Assembly: GCF_000002865.3 (NCBI RefSeq)
Contig: NW_001865081.1
Location: 158,659-170,745 of the forward strand
Direction: 5' to 3'
Source of the DNA: Monosiga brevicollis MX1
Taxonomy: Eukaryota; Opisthokonta; Choanoflagellata; Craspedida; Salpingoecidae
DNA: 12,087 nt
Positions 1-7,445 of this stretch are shown here, piece by piece; the stretch's first letter is position 1; each line of letters begins with the position of its first letter. Both the position numbers and the translations under genes were made by a program. The notes beneath the pieces were generated by a model. The model saw nothing but the letters and a program-made list of their open reading frames with translations. It had not been told where the DNA came from and made no database searches.

Positions 1-22
1 AGTCGTCTACTACACTGCCTAG
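1..22 (+). CDS. 3' end of an upstream PARP-domain paralogue (partial)
   Basis: Only the last six codons and the stop of a gene are visible. Bases 2-22 read V-V-Y-Y-T-A-stop, matching the PARP C-terminal ends of the complete gene (ELVVYYTAK-stop at 6869-6871) and of the decayed copy (ELVVYYTAL-stop at 9001-9003). The downstream sequence also shares a block with the region after the second copy, which supports a tandem arrangement. Whether this first copy is intact cannot be judged from here. Confidence 0.6.
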
Positions 23-293
23 ATGTTTTCGTTGAGATCCTTTGTCGTGCAGTCAAACCTGCTCTCCCAGGCACTTGTACTGCTTTTGCACACATCCAGC
101 GTCATTCACCACAAGGCCTCCTCGTTGGGAATACCCAAGGGTGGTTTGACTTTGCTTGCACATCCACGCACACCCTTTGAATGTGGGAAGGCGCACAAGT
201 CAACCTCGCGCGTGTTTCAAGTACTTTGCCATGCCCACTCCGTCTTTGACTACCGTCGTCTCTTCTTGCTGTGATACCTGTGCTTGGACACGC

Positions 294-412
294 GTTGCAC
301 TTTCCCTGTCCTTGGAACCGAGAGCGATTCCGCAGCTATTTCAACGGTGCACCTGGTCTGGTCACTGTGAATACGTCCCAACCGCAGCTGGTAGAATTGA
401 CCTGCAGACAGC
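294..412 (+). repeat. Conserved array-flank block, copy A
   Basis: This stretch aligns with 7178-7288. Shared pieces include gttgcactttccctg, ggtctggtcactgtgaat, ccgcagctggt and aattgacct. The similarity also appears in translation: plus-frame WSGHCEYVPTAAG-IDLQT here against WSGHCECLQTAAG-IDLET in copy B. It lies about 270 bp after the stop of the first paralogue; copy B lies about 305 bp after the stop of the second. It may be flank DNA carried along when the array duplicated, or a leftover or unrecognised exon. Confidence 0.6.
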
Positions 413-683
413 AAAAAATGTCTTGCTCCTTCCCGACAAACGCCCCCGAAACCCCTGGAAAAAGGTTTCGTCTCGACTGCGTCTCGAGTCGTTGAGGTAT
501 CACGGCGTACCTCAACCGTGTGTTGGAAGCAGTGATGAAACTCAGGATTGCCAAAAAATTCTTCGAGACCAACGGGCGTCGACAGAGTGCTCCAATGATT
601 GCCTGAACGGCTCATGCTGATGATGATGATGATGATGCCACGACACTCCACCTCGCCCGAGGAGCAGAAACCAGGCGCAAGTG

Positions 684-703
684 AAAAAAAAAAAAAAAAA
701 AAA
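684..703. repeat. A20 homopolymer
   Basis: An uninterrupted run of 20 A, just after the GAT/ATG trinucleotide run. No retroposon body or target-site duplication was recognised beside it. Confidence 0.95.
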
Positions 704-888
704 GGAAGAAGAAGGACATGAAGCACAGTCATTGGGCGCGCGCCTCGCACTCGTCTGACCAACTTTTCGTTGACGCGTTGCCATGAGCTTAAATCCGGCT
801 CGCTCGCCGTCAGGAATGGTCGCTCGCATCCGGGCGGGGGATAAGATTGATATGACTGGAGAGGCAGTTAGCCAAACGGGCTTGTAAC

Positions 889-1040
889 GTCATGGCAAGC
901 ATCGAGGCAGTACACGTTGTACGTACAGGCCCCAGTTTTACAGTGCCTTGGAAGCTGCTCGTAACAGGCGAGCTGTCATGGCAGGCAAAGGGGCAGTCCA
1001 CGTTGGTACGGACACAAGCTTGACGGCGCTTTGGAACATT
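889..1040. repeat. Degenerate direct repeat, two units of about 65 bp
   Basis: Unit 1 (about 890-953) and unit 2 (about 975-1038) share, in order, gtcatggca, ggcagt-cacgtt, gtac and tttggaa/ccttggaa with scattered substitutions. Both units can be read as related short peptides starting MAS/MAG and containing AVHV, so the repeat could derive from a coding module, but each frame soon meets a stop. Identity is only moderate, so this is an old duplication. Confidence 0.55.
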
Positions 1041-1129
1041 TGCTTGTAAGACTGTTGTTGTTTTGACTTTTTCTCCGAAAATAAAAAATTCAAAAAGAAG
1101 AAAAACGTGTAAACGTGTGTGTGTGTGTT

Positions 1130-1546
1130 AGATGTCCCCCGGAACGCGACAAATTTTAATTATGAATTTTGTATTTTGCACCAAAATGACCGTTACAGAG
1201 CCAAATGTCAGACTTTTTGAGTGCAAAATATAAAATTCAAAATATAACCCAGCAGTGAAAATACAAAATTTGTTCTGTCCGCAGAAACGTATTTTGATGT
1301 TTTTCATATTTTGCAGTTCATCTAGATGTGACTTTAGCTACACTTCAAGGACTCTATTTGTGACTTAAATCACACTGTGTAGTGAGTGATTTCGAGCACA
1401 CTTTGGGTCGCTAGTTCATCTGATGCTCATAATTAAAATTCAAAATTAAAATTTGTTGAGTTTCCGGGAAGCACTTCGCTCCAGCATATTTTGCACTTCT
1501 TCAAATTCAAAATTCAAAATTCGATTGGCACCTCCGGGGGACACCT
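1130..1546. mobile_element. MITE-like AT-rich element with terminal inverted repeats
   Basis: The left end AGATGTCCCCCGGA (1130-1143) is matched at 13 of 14 positions by the reverse complement of the right end (1533-1546, AGGTGTCCCCCGGA). The interior is strongly AT-rich compared with surrounding DNA and is built from recurring AAATTC/GAATTTT and TATTTTGCA words in both orientations. The three bases GTT flank both ends (1127-1129 and 1547-1549), a possible target-site duplication. There is no transposase frame, so it would be non-autonomous. The superfamily is not assignable from these ends alone. Confidence 0.65.
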
Positions 1547-2052
1547 GTTCTTCGCATTTTTCTCGTTCTTTGGCTTTTGGCATTTGCCTTTGACTTCTTC
1601 TTCTTCCCCTCTTTGGCATCGGTCTCGATCTCGATATCAGCTGACTTGACGTGTCTTGCTTTGTGTGTGTGTGTGTGACGACTGATCGCTTGTGCTTGGT
1701 ACGCTTTCCTGGTTGGGGCCTTGCGGCGACGCCAGAACGTTTTGATTGAAAGCACTGCTGCCATTTTTTTTGCTTTCAACTGAAGTTGGCCTCACTGATC
1801 TCGCCTCACAGTCGACAACGTGCGGTTGGGCAACCAAGTCCACCGGTCCTCGCAACCAAGTTATTTGTCTCGAGGTGGGTCGTTTGGTGCATCAGGCAGA
1901 GAAGAGCAAGGAGCCCGCTGCCCGGCTGCCGTTTTGGAAACGGCGCGCCAGTCCGAATTCTGGGTTGTCAGACGAGTTGTACTTGGAGGGGGCTCATGAG
2001 ATTGGTGGTGGATAGAGAAGCAAGTGAATAGAGAGAGAGAGAGAGAGAAACC
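1547..2052. other. Upstream region and probable 5' leader of the fusion gene
   Basis: No gene is supported here. The stretch holds a short GT run (about 1663-1677) and a GA dinucleotide run (2031-2048) that ends four bases before the ATG at 2053. The promoter and 5' untranslated leader of the fusion gene should lie here, but no TATA box or initiator could be assigned with confidence. Confidence 0.45.
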
Positions 2053-3191
2053 ATGAGTGCTGATGGAGTGCAGCTGCACAATGCGTGTGAGTCATCAGAT
2101 CCACAAAAGGCGCTGCAGCTGTCGACCAGTTGGGACCAACAACGTATACGAGATGCTGCCCAATACAAAGATGATCGGGTATGTATGCTGTTTGGTATGA
2201 TGCTGTGTGATATTGGTTACACTTTGAATATGTCACTGGATGGGGTGACGTTATGGTATAACATGGGACATATACTGCATGTTTGCATCCTCCCACAGTA
2301 TGGCTGGACACCACTGCACTATGCCTGCTTGAACGGTCATGTCAAGGTGGTGGAGATGCTGTTGAAGCACGGTGCTGATGCTGAAGCCAAGGCCAACGTC
2401 AGTACAGTACCTCCCTCTTCCCCCGTTTACCCCCCTATGATGGTGCACCCGTACCCCATGATGATGATGATGATGATGCTGTACGTCATGCTGATGCATC
2501 ATCCCACAGTTTGGTGGCTATACACCACTGCACGAGGCCTGCATTAACGGTCATGTCGAGGTGGTGGAGATGCTGTTGAAGCACGGTGCTGATGCTGAAG
2601 CCAAGGCCAACGTCAGTACAGTACCTCCCTCTTCCCCCGTTTACCCCCTATGATGATGCACCCGTACCCCATGATGATGATGATGCTGTATCTGTACGTC
2701 ATGCTGATGCATCATCCCACAGAATGGCAGTACACCACTGCACTGGGCCTGCGAAAAGGGTCATGTCAAGGTGGTCGAGATGCTGTTGAAGCACGGTGCT
2801 GATGCTAAAGCCAAGGACAACGTCAGTACAATACCTCCCTCTTCCCCCTTTACCCCTCTGACTGCTGCTCCTGCTCCCGCTGCCCCGTCGCCTTTGCCCC
2901 CGTCCTTCCTCTCCGCTACACCCTACCTACCCGTGCGCGTCCGTTCTTCCCCCCTGGCTCCTTTTCTTCTTTCCCGCTATCCCTCTTCTTCCACCGTTTT
3001 GCGTCCGCGCTTTGACGGTGCGCCCCGCGCCCCACTTGTCTCTTCTGCCTGCCGTTTTCGCTCTCCCCTTTTTCTGATCCATCCCCAGCCCCTTGTCATC
3101 ACGCCTCTGCCTCCCTCGCTCGCTCCAACGGCTTGCGGTGGCCGTGCCTTCACTTTTGCATCCAACACACGCGCCGTTTCTTTCGTTTTTT

Positions 3192-3222
<31 letters not shown>

Positions 3223-5991
3223 CCTTCTCTCCAAGCGCGCCTCCGTTCGGACACCTCTGCTACCTGTCTGCACCATTTGCGTCTTCAGCACAGGCTGAAG
3301 CATTGTCACCTCGCCTTTGTTATGAGAGAGCAAATGCACGTCGCCCAACTCAACCCTCACGTCGCTGCCCACCTCACACGCTCCAATCACATGTTCTTAG
3401 ATTGGCGAAACGCCCCTCGATGTCGGACGTCGATACGGGCATGGCGACAAGCTGGAGCCCGTGTTTGCTGCTCACGAGGCTCGCCTATCACAACCACCCG
3501 CACCACTCGCTCCGCCCACGCCGGCACCACCTCGCGCCTGGCTGCCGCCTCTGCCCACCACCCCCACCCTCGAGGTGAGCCTGCTCCCCGATCTTGTTTT
3601 CCCAATGCATTTATTGCCCCAATCCCCACGGCCTCATCCAACCTGATCACGACCAATGGCACCACGCAACCCTCCATTAGACCACGGCCTCTGTTGTGGT
3701 GGCGGTGGACAAGTGGCTCAAGCCGCTCTTGCCCACGCGCACCACCAGCCATACTCTCCCCCACCTCGATGCCTTTATCAGCGGTGCCGCCAAACAAAAC
3801 CCCAATCTTGCAAAGGTCGTTGCTTCAATCCGCAAAACCATCGATGAAGCTCGACCAGAGTTTCCCGTCATGGATTGGGCTGCCTTCCAGACGACTACCA
3901 CCCAGGCTCTCAACACACTCGACCAGGCACTGGAGGCGCCCGAAGCGTTGAACAACCGCTTGGGTCAATTGGACCCCAACACTGACAACCTAGAAACAGT
4001 GCTGCAAGAGCTGCACGGTGTCACTGCTGGTTTTGAGCTGCAGCCGGTGCTTCTCGAGCTCCAGGACGTGCTGGCAGCGTGCCCCGCTCCACCCACCACG
4101 CCAGTGATCGCGCCCAAGAAGCCACCCACCGACCTAGCTTCGGCCCTGAGCAAAGTCATCGTTCTGAGCGGCGTGGAACCCAAGCGTCAAGAGCTGCTCA
4201 CCGGCGCCAACAGCGACCTCAAGCGCCTGGTGCTGGCCTTGATCGATGCCCTGGGCGCCGTGGCAAAAGCGGGAACAACCGACACAATTCATCGCGTGGA
4301 GACGCTACGGCAGCGCGCACAATGCGTGAATGCAAGTGCACCGCCGCCAGCCGAGACATTGCCCGAGGCCTGGGAGGAGCTGTGCCAAGCGCACCAGAAG
4401 CTGAGCCTGCTCGAGCAGAACGGTCTCGAGCAAATTGCTCAGTGGCAGCCACCTCCAGACTACGAGCATCAGAATTGGTACCTGGCGTTTGTGCACCACG
4501 AGTCGCAAGCTCTGCTGCAGCAGTTACAAGACATGATCGACTGGCAGGCCACGACGCTCTCCATGTTGGACTCGTGCATGAGGCACGTGGACAGCTTGAC
4601 CCAAGGCGTCGATGATGAATCGGTTGCTGCCAACGAGGAACTGACCAAGGTGGAGACTGAGGTTCAAAACAGCAGCGCAGCTCTACAGCTCGTGCCCGAA
4701 GTTCTTCGGTCTGCTCTCGAGCAAGAACTGAAAAAGCTAGAAACGCGACGCGACAACTTACGACAACAATTATCAGTTCAGCCACACGTGGACCACGTCG
4801 CAGAGCTCGCCCAGCTGCTGCATCAGCACTTTCCAGCGCTGCTGGTTTTTCTGCACCCTGAACAAAGCACGCTGGGAGCACGGCTCCGCACTGTGCTTGG
4901 GCCCGACCTTCCAGCCAGCCTGATCTTGGAGGCCATGACCGAAGTAGACCAGGGTTTGACGCTATCCAGCTTGGGCCAGCTTGAGCTCCATTACAACCAA
5001 AACCACAAGGTCCACAAGGCCCGTGCCGCGCTTCCAGAGTGCCCTGAACAAGAATTGGCTGTCAAGGAGTACGCTTTTGCTCGGCAACACAAGCAGGACC
5101 AGTGCCGTACGTTTCTGCGCGAACTCCGCGCCATGCGCCAGCTTGAGCACCCTCACATCATTCCGGTCCTTGGCGCGCTCGTGGACGTACACAGTGGCCA
5201 CCCCAGCGCCTACTTGGTGCAGTCATGGTGTACCCAAGGGGATCTGCAGCAGTGGCTCGGTAGGGCGCGCCATCTGGCCACCTCGACCGTGGTTGCGGGT
5301 TTGATGAATCAGCTGCGCACGGCCCTGGCGTTTATGCATAGCAAGGGCCTGGTGCATCGAGATGTCAAGCTGAGCAACGTCATGCTGGACGGCGAGGAGG
5401 ACCAGCCTGTTGTGCGGCTCGGTGATTTCGACATTGCCAAGGCGGCTGCCGAAGCCACCATGCTACCATGCACGGCCACTGCATCGTCGGGCACGGCAGG
5501 CTATGTAGCACCGGAGGTGCTATTTGGAATGGGTCGTGTGGGTGCACGCCCGGCACAGGATGCCTTTTCCTTTGGCTGCGTTCTCTACAACACCTACATG
5601 TTCCCACAAACGGTGCCACCTGCTCACCCACGGGTTGATGAGGTTGTGGATCGATGCAGCTGGAGCATACGAGCAGGAGAGTCTGACTGCGACTTTCCGC
5701 ACTTGGCGACTGAGGTGAGCGATCGTGCGATATTTATTGACCCACAACGAAGAACCAACCGCGCCTCTCATGTGGAAACTCACTGTGGCGTCTCTTATGC
5801 AGATGTGCGATTCGTCGAGTGATTTGTACAAGGAAACGCGGGCTTTGCTTGCAACAGATCCAAAGCAACGGCCAAGCCTTTTCAGCGCCAAGCAGATTTC
5901 GCAGCAGCCTGTCTTGGCCCAAGTCGGGCCTGATGTCTTGCGCGACGCGCCCGAGCTCATGTCAGAGGTGCGTCGCTTGTGATTGCTTCTT

Positions 5992-6034
<43 letters not shown>

Positions 6035-6871
6035 CCCCCCCCCCCCCTTCCGCGGATCGTCTGATTTGAACCTATTGGGGGGCTAGGTGGGTGAGCTACT
6101 GAAGCAGCTGAACCCCGATGGACGGAAACCGCAGTGCAACGAGTGGAACGCGTGCACAACCCCGTGCTGTGGGAGCGCTACAGCGCCAAGCGACGCGAGA
6201 TGTTGCATCGTATCAAAAATCAAGTGCACTATGATCAGCTCCAAACGGCCACATCGGATGCGCCCTCGGGCTCTCCAGCTCTGCTTCGCGATGCATCCTG
6301 TCAAGAGCGTCTGTTGCTCCACGGCATCACCCCGGACAGATCTTTGCGTGACAAGCTTGTGCGCTTGGGCTTTGACCAGCGCTTTGCTGGTAGCAACGTC
6401 GGACACCGATTTGGTCTCGGTGTTTACTTGACGGACCATCCCGGCAAGGTAGGGCAGCGCTGGCTGTCAATCTCGCCTGTTTACCCAAGTGCTGTGGTGC
6501 TGACGCAATGTGCTTACACTTGATCTCAGAGTCATCAGTACGCCGGTGCCGGACCCAACGGCGAACGAATGCTCGTCGTCACGCGAGCACTCCTGGGCCA
6601 TGCCCATGCCCATCCATCACCTCCTTCTGGGGCGCTGGCACCTCCGCTCCTGCCCAATGCGCCCAACAACGAGCGGTGTGTTGGGCAAAATCGACCATCT
6701 GTTGCATGTTGCCTTTGCCCGCCTTCTGATCAGACTTGTTGCGTTTGCCATTGAATTTTCTTCAGGTATGACTCGGTTGTCGCGACACCCTCTGGGCAGT
6801 TTCATGAGGTGATTGTGTTTGAGAATGCCCAAATGTATCCGGAGCTGGTTGTATACTACACGGCCAAATAG
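2053..6871 (+). CDS. Ankyrin - TKL-like kinase - PARP fusion protein (10 exons)
   Basis: Inferred exons: 2053-2178, 2299-2397, 2510-2611, 2723-2821, 3401-3574, 3681-5714, 5803-5967, 6087-6448, 6530-6675, 6766-6871, giving about 1137 residues. All junctions are GT...AG and phase 0 except the last (phase 2). Residues 1-175 are ankyrin repeats ([23 protein letters not shown]). Residues 201-640 are a helical, Q/L-rich linker. The kinase (about 645-905) shows AVKEY (K662), an alpha-C FLRELRAM (E681), HRDVKLSN (D761), DFD instead of DFG (782), APE (810) and KQRPS (R901). The PARP shows LLHGI (His at 6320), GVYLTD (Tyr at 6425), RYDSVV and [20 protein letters not shown] (Glu at 6806), i.e. the H-Y-E residues. 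The kinase and transferase are inferred to modify targets bound by the ankyrin stack. The PARP frame is offset from the kinase frame near 6087-6130, so the gene may be broken or spliced differently there. The ATG at 2053 opens the ankyrin cap. Confidence 0.82.
2299..2840 (+). repeat. Tandem ankyrin exon-intron units (about 212 bp each)
   Basis: Three consecutive units begin at 2299, 2510 and 2723. Each has one ankyrin exon (33, 34 and 33 codons) followed by an intron starting gtcagtaca-tacctccctc. Introns 2 (2398-2509) and 3 (2612-2722) are nearly identical, down to the ATGATG run and the gcatcatcccacag acceptor; intron 4 keeps only the first part. From the ACGGTCATGTC of exons 2 and 3 onward there is about one substitution and one indel in over 100 bp, while the first 40 bp of the exons differ markedly. 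This indicates recent duplication or homogenisation of whole exon-intron units. Confidence 0.9.
2822..3400 (+). other. Intron 4 of the fusion gene (579 bp, pyrimidine-rich)
   Basis: The longest intron starts like introns 2 and 3 (gtcagtaca) and ends atgttcttag before the exon that encodes [15 protein letters not shown]. It is strongly C/T-rich and carries a T-rich tract at about 3177-3230. No further ankyrin motif (TPLH, GADA) is readable in it on the plus strand, so I see no hidden ankyrin exon. Confidence 0.75.
5968..6086 (+). other. Intron 7 with T42-C13 homopolymer block
   Basis: This intron separates the kinase-tail exon (ending ELMSE) from the first PARP exon. It contains 42 consecutive T (5993-6034) followed directly by 13 C (6035-6047). 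The same intron in the decayed copy (8137-8215) is 79 bp with no such block, so the homopolymers expanded in this copy. Base counts through such runs are unreliable. Confidence 0.8.
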
Positions 6872-7445
6872 GACGAGCCGGACTAGGTGCTAGTTTGTTG
6901 TGAGCGGCAAATCCGTTGTTCAGTTGCTTATGCACACAATCAGCGTTATCGACGAAGGGTCTTCCCACAGGAGCCCCTATGGAGCTGACATGACTTCATC
7001 CCCTGAGTAACGTACACACCTCGACGTACTGCGGCGTGCCCTCCCTCTTGGGGGCACATGCGTCGCCCGCGAGCTTTGTGTACCTTGCAATGTCTTGGCA
7101 GACAGCCTTGTCTGATAACCTTGTGTTTACCGTTTTTCGTTGTTATCTGTTTGTTGTGACAACTCTGGCTGGCACGGGTTGCACTTTCCCTGAGCGTCTC
7201 TACAGCCATTCCAATGGTGCATCTGCTCTGGTCTGGTCACTGTGAATGCTTGCAGACCGCAGCTGGTTCAATTGACCTCGAGACACCGCCAATTCTCTCG
7301 TTTCGTCCCGATGGACGTCTTTCAAACCTCTTTCAAAACGCCTCCTCAACACGACCCGCTTCCTCGCAAACCCAAAACTGGCCTTTCACATGCTGTGGAG
7401 CCTGACTGCTGGCTGTCTCTGAATGAACGGCATACCTGTCCATAA
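6872..7445. other. Intergenic region between second and third array copies
   Basis: No complete gene is supported. The region contains the second flank block (7178-7288). Its start also resembles the region after the first copy (tgcacacaatcagcgt near 6930 against tgcacacatccagcgt near 88), which suggests that flank and gene duplicated together. The ankyrin and upstream linker exons expected before the third copy are absent. Confidence 0.6.
7178..7288 (+). repeat. Conserved array-flank block, copy B
   Basis: Partner of 294-412. After the shared ggtctggtcactgtgaat the two copies align without obvious gaps for over 100 bp, through a frame open in both (7214-7405 here). Either a retained exon or simply duplicated flank would explain it. 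Confidence 0.6.

Larger units (their letters stand above)
23..1129. other. Intergenic region between first and second array copies
   Basis: No gene is convincing here. The stretch holds a block shared with the region after the second copy (294-412), a GAT/ATG trinucleotide run (about 614-638), an A20 tract (684-703), a degenerate direct repeat (about 889-1040), an AATAAA-containing A-rich stretch near 1079-1085 and a short GT run (about 1116-1128). Open frames exist on both strands but are short and overlap simple repeats. The frame through 340-480 is discussed separately because a similar peptide is readable at 7214-7330. Confidence 0.6.

Noticed and set aside
684-703. Poly-A run as the tail of a retroposed gene
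   Set aside because: No upstream coding match, and no flanking direct repeats were found.
1079-1085. AATAAA as polyadenylation signal of the first paralogue
   Set aside because: It lies more than 1 kb after the stop in an A-rich stretch where the word arises by chance.
1507-1779. Lysine-rich minus-strand open frame
   Set aside because: It runs through the MITE end, a GT microsatellite and low-complexity sequence; the basic composition comes from CTT/TTC-rich plus-strand DNA.
2460-2480. ATGATG runs in introns 2 and 3 as a possible CRISPR-like or regulatory repeat
   Set aside because: They are trinucleotide runs copied along with the exon-intron unit, without spacer structure.
2977-3390. Lys/Glu-rich minus-strand open frame
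   Set aside because: It is the complement of the pyrimidine-rich intron 4.
3133-3951. 272-codon plus-strand open frame
   Set aside because: It crosses the intron 4 poly-T tract, exon 5, intron 5 and exon 6 in a frame that does not carry the ankyrin or kinase motifs.
4219-4881. 220-codon minus-strand open frame
   Set aside because: It lies antisense to the large exon 6, whose plus frame is continuous and has the linker and kinase sequence; the antisense frame shows no domain.
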